Assembly (NCBI GenBank): GCA_029946065.1
Contig: JAQSDU010000017.1
Span: 62,001-126,000, forward strand
Direction: 5' to 3'
DNA length: 64,000 bases
DNA from: Flavobacterium sp.
Lineage (GTDB): Bacteria > Bacteroidota > Bacteroidia > Flavobacteriales > Flavobacteriaceae
The position numbers and the translations under genes are program-made. Position 1 is the stretch's first letter. Each line of letters starts with the position of its first letter. The notes beneath the pieces are model-generated. The model was not told where the DNA came from. It did no database searches and worked only from the letters and a program-made list of their open reading frames with translations. Below are positions 54,510 to 63,474 of this stretch, piece after piece.

Positions 54510-55298
54510 TTAATGGTTCAAAAAGTTAAATCTAAACTTAGATTTTTCAGCATCGAAAGTGATGTTTTCATCTGCAAAAAGTTGGTTTAGAGCGCCACTT
54601 TTAATGAGTTCATAAGGCGATTCCTGAACAATATTTCCGGCTGCCATCATGATCATTGCATCGCTAATTTGTAAGGCGAGTTCGATATCGTGTGTCGAAA
54701 ATAAAATACATTTTCGGGTTTCTCGACTGAGTTTTTTTAGTAATTGCAAAAGCGAAACTTTGTGTCTTAAATCCAAATGTGTCGTCGGTTCATCCAAAAT
54801 AATCAACGGCGTATCCTGAGCAATGGCACGTGCTATCAATACTTTTTGCAATTGCCCGTCACTAATTTCGTAATGTTTTCTAGCAGACAAATGACCAATT
54901 TCTGTAAGATTGATGGCGCTGTCTATTTTAGAAATATCTTCATCGGTAAGTTTGCCAATCCAGTTTGTGTAAGGTTGTCGCCCTAAAGCGACCAATTCGT
55001 ATACCGTCAGGTTGTTGGGCGGCAATTTTTCGGTGAGTACGACGCTTAATTTTTGCGCCAATGCCAACGGATTATAATCGGAAATTAATTTATTATCGAG
55101 TAAAACGGTTCCTGAAAGCGGTTGTTGAATGCCGGTAATCGTGCGCAATAAAGTTGATTTTCCAATGCCGTTTTCACCAATCAAAGCAACAAGTTGTCCG
55201 CTTTGTAGCGACAAATTGATTCCTGTAGCAATAATATTTTGTTGCTTTTTATGACTGTAGCCGATGCTTATATGATTTGTTTTTAATATTTCCATCAC
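54510..55298 (-). CDS. ABC importer ATPase, cobalamin/iron-siderophore type (BtuD-like)
   Basis: A 262-aa ATPase of the FecE/BtuD group. Walker A is GENGIGKST, the signature is ISDGQ (with SDGQLQKVLIARA), and Walker B is LIILDEPTTHLD. It powers the FecCD-type permease encoded just upstream, with which it overlaps by a few bases (ATGATGG start; the ATG at 55295 is an alternative). Divergence from a cobalamin riboswitch suggests that B12 is the cargo. Confidence 0.92.
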   Translation of the reverse strand: MMEILKTNHISIGYSHKKQQNIIATGINLSLQSGQLVALIGENGIGKSTLLRTITGIQQPLSGTVLLDNKLISDYNPLALAQKLSVVLTEKLPPNNLTVYELVALGRQPYTNWIGKLTDEDISKIDSAINLTEIGHLSARKHYEISDGQLQKVLIARAIAQDTPLIILDEPTTHLDLRHKVSLLQLLKKLSRETRKCILFSTHDIELALQISDAMIMMAAGNIVQESPYELIKSGALNQLFADENITFDAEKSKFRFNFLNH

Positions 55299-56326
55299 AG
55301 CATCATTTTACGTTTTCTTAACAAAAGCCAAATCACAACTGGCGCACCAATAATTGATGTTATCGCGTTGATTGGCAAAATGACATCGCTTCCCGGGAAC
55401 TGGCAAATAATGTCGCAAACCAACATGATAATCGCACCGAATAAAACCGTACTCCAGAATAAAACCAAGTGGCTACTCGTTTGGAAAACCAATTTTGCGA
55501 TATGCGGAACCGCAAGTCCTACAAAAGCAATCGGGCCAGCAAAGGCGGTGATGCTTCCGGCGAGTATGCTTGTCGCAAAAATCAAAATGAACCGCGTTTT
55601 GTTAAAATTTAGTCCTAGACTTTTAGCGTAGTTTTCTCCCAAAAGCAAAGCATCCAAAGGTTTCAGACAAATGATACTGAGCAAAAGACCAATCAATACG
55701 CAAACTGTCAAAATTGTAATGGAAGTCCACGAAAGATTTCCCAAATTCCCCAACGACCAAAAGGTGAATTTCTGCAATTGTTCTGCCGTACTGAAATACG
55801 TTAGCACGCCAACAATTGCACTGGCAAAACTACCAAACATCAAGCCGACAATTAAGATAGCTGTTGTATCGCGGAGCCGTTGTGAAACGAATAAAACCGC
55901 CAGTAATACTAAAAAACTTCCAACACAAGAGGCGAGAATAATACCATAAGAAGACAGTACGAATGCCCCCAAAAATCCTGGTAAAAATCCGGCACCCATG
56001 ATCAGAAATGCAACGCCAAGGCTTGAACCGGAACTCAATCCCAATACATAAGGTCCGGCTAGCGGATTGCGAAATAGTGTCTGCATCAGCAATCCACTAA
56101 CCGATAATCCGATACCGGCTAGAACGGCAGTTATGGCTTTCGGTAAGCGATAATTGACTACGATATAATGCCAACTTTCCTTGGAAATGCTTTGTCCGCT
56201 AAGGCTTTTGAAAACTTCTTTTATGGGAATAGCAACAGATCCGAGACTAATATTCAATACGAATAAAACCAATGCTGCCATAAAAAGCAGCACAAATAAA
56301 ATAATATTTCGCTTTGAATTTTGCAT
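55295..56326 (-). CDS. FecCD-type ABC importer permease (BtuC-like)
   Basis: A 343-aa inner-membrane permease with about ten transmembrane helices. Typical family words are LPKAITAVLAGIGLSVSGLLMQTLFRNPLAGPYVLG and the ATPase-contact helix and loop near ESLGLNF-like SLGLNFNKTR, and GPIAFVGLAVPHIAKL. It starts immediately after the stop of the binding-protein gene (TAAATG), so translation is coupled. Cargo is inferred as cobalamin from context; siderophore cannot be excluded by the sequence alone. Confidence 0.93.
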   Translation of the reverse strand: MQNSKRNIILFVLLFMAALVLFVLNISLGSVAIPIKEVFKSLSGQSISKESWHYIVVNYRLPKAITAVLAGIGLSVSGLLMQTLFRNPLAGPYVLGLSSGSSLGVAFLIMGAGFLPGFLGAFVLSSYGIILASCVGSFLVLLAVLFVSQRLRDTTAILIVGLMFGSFASAIVGVLTYFSTAEQLQKFTFWSLGNLGNLSWTSITILTVCVLIGLLLSIICLKPLDALLLGENYAKSLGLNFNKTRFILIFATSILAGSITAFAGPIAFVGLAVPHIAKLVFQTSSHLVLFWSTVLFGAIIMLVCDIICQFPGSDVILPINAITSIIGAPVVIWLLLRKRKMML

Positions 56327-57460
56327 TTATCTCAATTGCTCAAAAAAGAATAATTGGTGTTCCGGTAGTAATTCCGGATGTAAAATTTTCAGCATGTCTT
56401 TTAATACCAAATCCGGACGGTTGGGCGCTAATTCATAATAAACAATACCGCCGGTTTTGCCTTTTAAGTTCGTAAAACTGTATGCTTTTTTATTTTTGAA
56501 AGCGTCAAATTGTGCGTAATGCGGATTGTCATCGGTCATTTGCTGTAGCGAAGACGATTCGTTGATCCAGAAATCGGCGTGTTGTGCTTTCTCAAAAACG
56601 GTTTCAAACGACAATGACAGACTTCCTGTACCAAGTGCGTCTTTCCATAGGTAATCGCCACCGGCATCTTTTACAAACTGGCTTCCCCAAGAAGTGCCGT
56701 TCGGAATGTACCAACGATTTTCATACATCGCACCAATTAAAACAGTAGGTTTTGTGGTCGCTTTTTTGGCGATTTCGACAGTTGCTTTGTAGTCTTTTTC
56801 GATGTTAGAAAAAATTGAATTGGCCAGTTTTTCTTTTCCGTATAAGGCACCAAAAAACTTGATCCATTCTGCTTTTCCGAGCGGATTTTGTTCATTCCAA
56901 TCGCCGTTTAGCATGACTTTTAGTCCGCTTTTCTCCAGGTTATCAAGCGTTGGATTGTTATTGTCGATGCCGAAACCGATGATGACATCCGGCGCAATAT
57001 CGATTAAAACTTCTGTATTTAGGCTTTGATTTGAACCCAATTCACGTACTTTTCCGGTATCAATAAGTTGTCTGACTTTCTTAGAAGAAATATATTTAGT
57101 CGTCGGAAAACCTTTCAATGTATTTTCAACGCCCAGCATTTCTAGCGACGGAATGTGCGTTGTCGATGTCACGACAATCGATTGAATGGGCACATTAATC
57201 GTTCTATATGATTTCAGGCTGTCGGGAATAATGCCGTTTTTTTCTCTTAAAATGTAAGTATAATCTTTTGCCGCATTCGGCCACGGATTGACTTTTACTA
57301 TTGAAAAGCCTTCGTGTTTAAATATTGAAAAACGCGTCGCGTATTTTATGGAATTTTCTGTTTTTGCAACAATTATCGCTTTTGAATCCGCCTCTTTCTT
57401 ACATCCTAAAAAGGAAATTACAAGTGCAATTAGTACAACCGAACGTAAAAAAATACTCAT
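56327..57460 (-). CDS. ABC importer substrate-binding lipoprotein (BtuF-like)
   Basis: A 377-aa lipoprotein; the ATG at 57460 begins MSIFLRSVVL with lipobox FLGC (Cys20). It has the cluster-9 binding-protein fold: IVVTSTTHIPSLEMLG near the N-terminal lobe and later PDVIIGFGIDNNNPTLDN, with the long connecting helix. It captures a cobalt-corrinoid or siderophore in the periplasm and delivers it to the FecCD-type permease encoded next. Promoter element at 57483-57490. Confidence 0.9.
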   Translation of the reverse strand: MSIFLRSVVLIALVISFLGCKKEADSKAIIVAKTENSIKYATRFSIFKHEGFSIVKVNPWPNAAKDYTYILREKNGIIPDSLKSYRTINVPIQSIVVTSTTHIPSLEMLGVENTLKGFPTTKYISSKKVRQLIDTGKVRELGSNQSLNTEVLIDIAPDVIIGFGIDNNNPTLDNLEKSGLKVMLNGDWNEQNPLGKAEWIKFFGALYGKEKLANSIFSNIEKDYKATVEIAKKATTKPTVLIGAMYENRWYIPNGTSWGSQFVKDAGGDYLWKDALGTGSLSLSFETVFEKAQHADFWINESSSLQQMTDDNPHYAQFDAFKNKKAYSFTNLKGKTGGIVYYELAPNRPDLVLKDMLKILHPELLPEHQLFFFEQLR

Positions 57461-57482
57461 AAAAATGCTTTTGAAATAAACG

Positions 57483-57490
57483 CAAAGGTA
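57483..57490 (-). promoter_or_regulatory. -7 element of the B12 importer operon
   Basis: Minus-strand TACCTTTG matches TAnnTTTG, 22 nt before the binding-protein start. The leader is too short to hold a riboswitch. Confidence 0.65.
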
Positions 57491-57551
57491 TAAGTTAGCA
57501 TGCTTTTTTTGAACATTTATCAATTTTATTTAAAAATTGAATTGAGAAAGT

Positions 57552-57559
57552 TATATTTG
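57552..57559 (+). promoter_or_regulatory. -7 element upstream of the cobalamin riboswitch
   Basis: TATATTTG matches TAnnTTTG and lies just before the riboswitch, so it should start the btuB transcript. Confidence 0.7.
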
Positions 57560-57567
57560 CACCGAAT

Positions 57568-57810
57568 TAAGGTTGTGATTTTTGATTACCATAAAATCAC
57601 ATTAAAAGGGAATTTGGTTCAAAACCAAAGCTGTTCCCGCAACTGTAAGCTATCAAAGCTTGTTGTTATCTGCATACCACTGTTCGTTGTAATTGCAGAT
57701 TTCAGAGTTTAGATTTTAGATTCCGTGTAATCTGAAATCTAAAATCTAAAATCTACAATCAGAATGGGAAGGTCAACAACAAGACGCAAGCCAGGAGACC
57801 TGCCTTTTTT
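57568..57810 (+). promoter_or_regulatory. Cobalamin riboswitch
   Basis: A leader that binds adenosyl- or related cobalamin and lowers downstream expression. The core shows AAAAGGG (57604-57610), GTTCCCGCAACTGTAA (57633-57648) and the B12 box AAGCCAGGAGACCTGCC (57788-57804), with GAAGGTC just before. It directly precedes the BtuB-type receptor gene. Between the core segments (57698-57755) lies a 25-bp near-perfect stem of repeated AATCT/AAATC words, which is not part of the usual aptamer and looks like an inserted or grown repeat arm. Confidence 0.95.
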
Positions 57811-57850
57811 GTAACAAATATCGAATCTTCGGGAAAAAGATTCAGAGATT

Positions 57851-59683
57851 ATGACTTTAAAAAAGCTGTTTTTAACTTGTTGTGTTTTGGTGTGCCAATG
57901 TATTTTCGCACAGCAACTTTCTGTTGCCTTAGATGAAGTCGTGATTTCGGATGCGCAACTTAAAAACTTCAGCAATTCGCAGTCGGTTTTGAAACTAGAA
58001 GATTCCGTAATTCAAAAAAACCAACCATCACTTGCTGCACTTCTTAATTATAATGCTGTTGTTTATTTTAAGGAAAACGGACTCGGAATGGTCGCATCGC
58101 CATCATTTCGCGGAACGACTGCTGCACAAACCGCAGTAGTTTGGAACGGTATCAACATCAATTCACAAACCACCGGACAAACTGATTTTAATACGATTAC
58201 GTCCAAAGATTTTAGTTCGATTTCAGTAAGAGCCGGCGGCGGAAGCGTCATTTACGGCAGCAGCGCGGTTGGCGGAACCATTCATTTGAATAACGATTTG
58301 GATTTCTCGAAGCATTTTTCGAACCAAGTCAATGCGCAATACGGCAGTTTCAATACTTTGGGATTACACTACGGATTGGATGTTTCGAATGGAAAATACA
58401 GCCTGAAAGTAAGTCTTTCCAATAACAGTTCCGACAATGATTATGCGTATCCAAAATCAGGTTTTAAGAACGAGAACGGGCAGTTTTTTAATAGAAGTTA
58501 CAATGTAGCTTTCGGATATAAAATCAATCTGAAGAACTTTTTGAAATTTTACAGCCAGATTTTTGATGGTGAAAGGCATTTTTCGCTCGCATCGCCATCG
58601 GATACCAAAACTAAGTACAAAGATTTTAACACAAGGCATTTGCTTGAATGGAGTTGCTACCAAAATCATTTTGTTTCCAAACTGAAACTGGCTTATCTGA
58701 GCGAAGAATACAATTATTTTGGCGATATCAGCTCGGATAATTTTTCGTTTGGGAAAGTAAAAACGGTCATTGCCAAATATGATTTTCTCTATAATTTAAA
58801 TGAAAAAACCAGCGTCAATGCACTTGTTGATTTTACGCAAAACGACGGAAAAGGCTCGGACATCTTACACGAAAAACGCCAAATCGGAACCGCCGCAATT
58901 TTATTCCGACAGCTTTTAACAAAAAAAATTCAATATGAATTAGGTGTAAGAAAAGAAGCGACTTCCAATTATAAAAGTCCGCTTTTGTTTTCAGCGGGAA
59001 GCAGTTATGCGTTTTCTGCTTTGTATAAGATTAAGCTGAATTTTTCACGGAATTTCCGCATTCCGACTTTCAATGATCTGTATTGGGAAGGCGCCGGAAA
59101 TCCCGATTTGAAACCGGAAAGTTCCTATCAAGGTGAAATCGGGAATGTTTTTAAATTTCGAAATTTCCTGATTACCGCAACAATTTATCACTCAGAAATT
59201 AGCGACATGATCCGCTGGGTGCCAGGAAATGGTGGTGTTTTTTCGCCGGAAAACACCAATAAAGTTTCTGTTTACGGATTGGAAACTATCGTCAATTGGA
59301 AAAGGAAATTTGGACACAGTACTTATGAATTCAATGGCACTTATGCCTATACAAATTCAAAAAACAAACAGCTCGATAAGCAATTGATTTATGTGCCTTA
59401 TCACAAAATTACTGCTTCGCTCGGCTACGGTTTTAAGAAATTTACTGCTAATTACCAGCATTTATTCACAGGAAAAGTCTTTACACAATCAGACAACAAT
59501 CCGACGAAAACTGTTGATATGTATAACGTTTCCAATATCGGCGCTGATTATGATTTTGGAAAAACTAATGTTTATAAAATCGGTTTTCGCGTGATGAATC
59601 TATGGGATGAAAACTACGAAAGTGTAGAAAATCGCCCGTTACCCGGACGCAATTTTAATATGTATTTAACCTTTAATTTTTAA
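57851..59683 (+). CDS. btuB: TonB-dependent cobalamin receptor (BtuB type)
   Basis: A 610-aa outer-membrane receptor with a signal peptide ending IFAQ. The plug domain (about 30-135) includes ALLNYNAVVYFKENGLGMVASPSFRGTTAAQTAVVWNGININS and GSVIYGSSAVGGTIHL; the barrel covers the rest and ends YLTFNF. The plug pattern matches small-ligand receptors of the BtuB group, and the cobalamin riboswitch in front fixes B12 as the likely cargo. A surface lipoprotein gene follows 4 nt downstream. Confidence 0.88.
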   Translation: MTLKKLFLTCCVLVCQCIFAQQLSVALDEVVISDAQLKNFSNSQSVLKLEDSVIQKNQPSLAALLNYNAVVYFKENGLGMVASPSFRGTTAAQTAVVWNGININSQTTGQTDFNTITSKDFSSISVRAGGGSVIYGSSAVGGTIHLNNDLDFSKHFSNQVNAQYGSFNTLGLHYGLDVSNGKYSLKVSLSNNSSDNDYAYPKSGFKNENGQFFNRSYNVAFGYKINLKNFLKFYSQIFDGERHFSLASPSDTKTKYKDFNTRHLLEWSCYQNHFVSKLKLAYLSEEYNYFGDISSDNFSFGKVKTVIAKYDFLYNLNEKTSVNALVDFTQNDGKGSDILHEKRQIGTAAILFRQLLTKKIQYELGVRKEATSNYKSPLLFSAGSSYAFSALYKIKLNFSRNFRIPTFNDLYWEGAGNPDLKPESSYQGEIGNVFKFRNFLITATIYHSEISDMIRWVPGNGGVFSPENTNKVSVYGLETIVNWKRKFGHSTYEFNGTYAYTNSKNKQLDKQLIYVPYHKITASLGYGFKKFTANYQHLFTGKVFTQSDNNPTKTVDMYNVSNIGADYDFGKTNVYKIGFRVMNLWDENYESVENRPLPGRNFNMYLTFNF

Positions 59684-59687
59684 TATA

Positions 59688-60725
59688 ATGAAACTCAGAA
59701 ATTTTTTCTTTTTGGCCGCAATTAGTTCGGTTGTATTGGTGTCTTGCAATGATACAAGTAGTTCTTCAGCGCCGCTTGGTGCATACGATAACGGTATTTT
59801 GGTTGTCAATGAAGGCAATGGAACTGCAGGTTCTGTAACTTTTATCGGTAACGATATGACTACAATTCAACAAGATGTTTATGGTGCCGAAAATGCGGGA
59901 GACGGTATCGGTGGCTATGTGCAGTCTATATTTTTTGATGGCGACCGTGCATTTATCATTTCCAACGGTTCCAATAAAATTACTGTTGTCAACCGTTATA
60001 CCTTTGAATTAATAGACAAAATTGAAACTGGATTTTCTGTACCAAGATATGGCGTTGTTGTTGACGGAAAGGCGTATGTTACTAACCTAAAAACCTTCGG
60101 CGATTTGACTGATGATTTTATTGCTGTAATCAATTTAGAAACGCTTGCAGTAGAAAGTACGATTCCGGTTAACGCTATCGCTGATAAAATCGTCGCTAAA
60201 AACGGTAAATTATATGTTGCGAATGGCAATTACGGCGAAGGCAGTTCTTTAACTGTAATCAATGCTGCAACAGGAACGATTACCGCTACGGTTGATTTGG
60301 GCATTGCACCGAATTCGTTGGAAGAAAAAGATGGTAATCTGTATGTGCTTTGCAGCAATTATTTTGATCCAAGTAAATTGGTAAAAGTGAGTTTGTCGAA
60401 CAATCAGGTGGTGAGTACTGTTACGCTTCCGGAAAGTTTAGGAAATGCGCAAAACCTTGATATTGATGGTGGTAAAATATATTTTACGGTAAATTCAGAC
60501 GTTTTTTCAACAGCTTTGAATGCCACAACTGTTAGCGAAACGCCATTGTTTGCATCTGCTGCTACTACGCTTTACGGATTTTCTGTTAACGACGGAAAAA
60601 TTTATGTAAGCGATGCTAATGATTATGTTTCTGACGGAAAAGTTTTTGTGTATGCAACAACAGGAACTTTGGAAAATCAGTTTACGGTTGGATTGATCCC
60701 GAACGGGTTTTATTTTAATGACTAA
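59688..60725 (+). CDS. Surface beta-propeller lipoprotein, possible BtuG counterpart
   Basis: A 345-aa lipoprotein (lipobox LVSC, Cys20). The body is a seven-bladed YncE/DUF5074-like beta-propeller with repeating words such as NKITVVNRYTFELIDKIETG, FIAVINLETLAVESTIPV and LTVINAATGTITATVDLG. It begins 4 nt after the btuB stop and is under the same riboswitch. In Bacteroides, BtuG is a surface propeller lipoprotein that grabs B12 and hands it to BtuB, so a similar job here is a strong inference. It has no T9SS tail. Confidence 0.85.
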   Translation: MKLRNFFFLAAISSVVLVSCNDTSSSSAPLGAYDNGILVVNEGNGTAGSVTFIGNDMTTIQQDVYGAENAGDGIGGYVQSIFFDGDRAFIISNGSNKITVVNRYTFELIDKIETGFSVPRYGVVVDGKAYVTNLKTFGDLTDDFIAVINLETLAVESTIPVNAIADKIVAKNGKLYVANGNYGEGSSLTVINAATGTITATVDLGIAPNSLEEKDGNLYVLCSNYFDPSKLVKVSLSNNQVVSTVTLPESLGNAQNLDIDGGKIYFTVNSDVFSTALNATTVSETPLFASAATTLYGFSVNDGKIYVSDANDYVSDGKVFVYATTGTLENQFTVGLIPNGFYFND

Positions 60726-60763
60726 ATTGTAAAGCTTCCAACTTTTAAAAAAAACTTGAACCA

Positions 60764-60799
60764 TTAAAAAAAGGCTTTCAGAGATGGAAGCCTTTTTTT
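60764..60799. terminator. Bidirectional terminator between btuB-propeller and S41 genes
   Basis: AAAAAGGCTTTC pairs with GGAAGCCTTTTT around AGAGAT, with A runs to the left and T runs to the right. It can stop both convergent units. Confidence 0.88.
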
Positions 60800-60802
60800 G
60801 TT

Positions 60803-62281
60803 TTAGAACGGATTTTTAATTCCGCTTAAATCTTTTGGAGTATCAATATACATTTCATTTCCGAAACGTAAAATGCTTTTTGAATTTTTGAAATCAGGAA
60901 AAATTTTATCCGGATTTTGTCGGATCATTCTTCCGCTTGATGATATTATTCCAAGTGCAGTGCTCAATAATGGTTCGTTGATGTCTCCTAAAACACCAAG
61001 ATCATTGATGTCTTCCTTCAATAAAACTGTTGGTTGCAATCCGTCTTGATAATCGCCAAAACCATCTTTATTGGTTGTTTTTAACACCAAAGGTTGCATG
61101 GCATAAGTGTGGTTTGGATTACGGTCTTCGGTGCCAAAGGTCGGAGAGTCGTATACCGTTATTGAAGCCACGTTTTTTCCAATTGTTACATCGCCAACCT
61201 GCACAACATTGATATATGGCTTTAATCCATTGATAACGAGTTCGCTTGCAGAAGCTGTTCCGTGCGTGGTAAGGATATAAACTTTAGTCAGATTTAGTTT
61301 GTTGATGGCAACGCCATTATCGACTACATCGGTAAAATTATTGACGAGTGTTCCGGGATTATTGGCTTCAAAATAAGCCTGTACTTTATCATTCCAACGT
61401 TCTTTTGCGAAAAGCTGTCCGGTAAATTGTCCCGTAATCATGCTCGCCAATCGCGTAGCCGTTTTCACGGAACCACCACCGTTGTAGCGCAAATCCAAAA
61501 CCAAATCGGTGGCACCCGCAGTCGCAAATTCACCAAAAGCGGTGTTGAGTTGGCTGTCAAAATTTGCCGTAAAACCGTTATACATTAAATAAGCAACTTT
61601 ATGCGCGCCCACAGGAATAACTTCTTTGATAAACACTGGATTTTCGGTCAATTCTGTTTTAGTAAGGGACACAGATTCGCCATTTGGCGTAAAATTGCCG
61701 CCATCGTAATTTGCGAAATTTAATATGTACGCCTCGTCATTGTATAGACTTCGGTAATTGTCAACAGTCAATTGCGCGCCATTAATGGCGTAGAAGATAT
61801 CGCCTCGATGAATGTTTTTAGACGCTGCGTCCGATCCCGGGATAATATAATGTACCACACCAATGAGTTCCGAACTTCCAGTAGTTTTGCGGTATATCGT
61901 ATATTCGGCACCGTGATTTTTGGTCACACCTTGAAATAGGTTTTCGAGGTAAACATAATCATCCACCAAAACGCTAAAACGATCGACAGCACCACCATTT
62001 GGGAATTTACTCACCGGTTTGTTCAACAAATCTTGAAATAAATTCTCGGGAGTTCCCTCTGTGCGAAGAAAAGCGTTGAGTTGGTTTTGGTTCGCAAAAA
62101 CATCATCCGACAATTCCGGCACATCTGCCTGCCATAAATAGTAGAGATTGAGTCCTTTCCAGATGAAATTCTGCACTTGAAGATCAGAAGGGACATTCAA
62201 AATATCGTCCTGGTCTTCGCAGCTTTGCATTCCGAATAGGGCAATAGTCAGCAAAGCCAGTATTTTATATATATTTTTCAT
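60803..62281 (-). CDS. S41 family peptidase lipoprotein
   Basis: A 492-aa lipoprotein (Cys21 after FGMQS). A PDZ-like region (about 110-215) precedes the tail-specific protease domain (about 225-400). The catalytic Ser lies in TASASE (342-347), and VLDLRYNGGG (261-270) is the typical loop before it. C-terminal processing peptidases of this family degrade or trim envelope proteins. It is a single gene and convergent to the B12 locus. Confidence 0.92.
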   Translation of the reverse strand: MKNIYKILALLTIALFGMQSCEDQDDILNVPSDLQVQNFIWKGLNLYYLWQADVPELSDDVFANQNQLNAFLRTEGTPENLFQDLLNKPVSKFPNGGAVDRFSVLVDDYVYLENLFQGVTKNHGAEYTIYRKTTGSSELIGVVHYIIPGSDAASKNIHRGDIFYAINGAQLTVDNYRSLYNDEAYILNFANYDGGNFTPNGESVSLTKTELTENPVFIKEVIPVGAHKVAYLMYNGFTANFDSQLNTAFGEFATAGATDLVLDLRYNGGGSVKTATRLASMITGQFTGQLFAKERWNDKVQAYFEANNPGTLVNNFTDVVDNGVAINKLNLTKVYILTTHGTASASELVINGLKPYINVVQVGDVTIGKNVASITVYDSPTFGTEDRNPNHTYAMQPLVLKTTNKDGFGDYQDGLQPTVLLKEDINDLGVLGDINEPLLSTALGIISSSGRMIRQNPDKIFPDFKNSKSILRFGNEMYIDTPKDLSGIKNPF

Positions 62282-62504
62282 TCTAACAATTTTAATTAGA
62301 AACGTAAATTTAGTAACTTTAGTTCAATTAGTTAATTAGAAAATCAGATAATTAGATAATGAAAAATCAGCATGAATCCTGATTTCCAAATTCTTTTATC
62401 GGATGTATGCGGCAATTTTCTAATTTTCTAATTCAATTTTCTTTGTAACAAAAAATAATGTGGTTCGTCTTCCTTATATACGACCAGTTCAACCTAACCA
62501 ATTT

Positions 62505-63014
62505 ATGAACCAAAACGAATTCGTTAACCTGATTAATCCATTTAAGGATAAGGTCTTTAGACTTGCCAAACGTTTGTTGGTAAGCACTGAAGAAGCAGAA
62601 GATGCGACACAGGAAGTTTTGGTGAAATTGTGGAATAAGAATGAAAGCCTTGACAAATACAACAGCGTTGAAGCCCTGGCGATGACAATGACTAAGAATT
62701 ATTGTCTGGACCAGTTGAAGTCGAAAAGAGCGAGTAACCTGCAAATCGTCCATAACAATTTTACGGATAGGGAAGCCGGATTGCAGCAAAAAATGGAAGA
62801 TGTTGATAGTTTAAGTTGGGCAGAAAAAATTATCGAGCAATTGCCTGAACAGCAAAAACTCATTGTTCAAATGCGGGACATCGAACAATATGAATTTGAG
62901 GAAATTGCCAAAATCCTCGAAATGAACGAAACTGCGATTCGGGTCGCACTTTCAAGGGCGAGGAAAACGATAAGAGAATTTATGATCAAAACACACCGTT
63001 ATGGAATTGGATAA
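62505..63014 (+). CDS. ECF-type RNA polymerase sigma factor
   Basis: A 169-aa sigma-70 factor with only regions 2 and 4. The region 2 core has FRLAKRLLVSTEEAEDATQEVLVKLWNK, and region 4 has LPEQQKLIVQMRDIEQYEFEEIAKILEMNETAIRVALSRARKTI, the helix-turn-helix that reads the -35 site. The ATG at 62505 is preferred. The next gene overlaps its end by 14 nt and encodes a likely anti-sigma protein, so the pair senses and transmits an envelope signal. Confidence 0.93.
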   Translation: MNQNEFVNLINPFKDKVFRLAKRLLVSTEEAEDATQEVLVKLWNKNESLDKYNSVEALAMTMTKNYCLDQLKSKRASNLQIVHNNFTDREAGLQQKMEDVDSLSWAEKIIEQLPEQQKLIVQMRDIEQYEFEEIAKILEMNETAIRVALSRARKTIREFMIKTHRYGIG

Positions 63015-63444
63015 AATAGAAATATTATTAGAAAAATACTTTGAAGGAGAAACCTCAATTGCCGAAGAGAATGCGCTTAAAGCCTATTTCGCTTCATCAG
63101 ATGTTGCGCAGCATCTGGAGCAATACAAACCGATGTTTGGTTTTTTCGCCACCGCAAAAGAGCAAAAGTCGCAGCATTCATTGACAATAATCACTAAAAA
63201 ACGCAACCGTGCGTGGATGTCATTGGCCGCTTCAGTAGTTGTTTTGTTGGGCATCGGAACATTTACATATTTTAATTACAGCAATACGCAATCAGAAGAT
63301 TTGGGCACTTATGACAATCCGGAAGAAGCGTTTGCAGCCACACAAAAAGCGCTGTCGCTGGTGTCAAACAATGTAAATGTAGGCGTAAAAAGTGTGCAGT
63401 ACATCAATGAATATGAAACTGCAAAGCGTAAAGTTTTCAATTAA
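63001..63444 (+). CDS. Putative short anti-sigma factor
   Basis: A 147-aa protein with a soluble N-terminal helical part (about 1-75, including LLEKYFEGETSIAEENALKAYF) and one transmembrane helix (about 77-93), then a periplasmic tail of about 50 residues. The size, single helix and 14-nt overlap with the ECF sigma gene mark it as the probable anti-sigma partner, although no classical zinc anti-sigma motif is seen. A DUF4252 gene follows 30 nt downstream. Confidence 0.8.
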   Translation: MELDKIEILLEKYFEGETSIAEENALKAYFASSDVAQHLEQYKPMFGFFATAKEQKSQHSLTIITKKRNRAWMSLAASVVVLLGIGTFTYFNYSNTQSEDLGTYDNPEEAFAATQKALSLVSNNVNVGVKSVQYINEYETAKRKVFN

Positions 63445-63474
63445 TCAACAATCAAAAAAAATAAATTAGGAATC

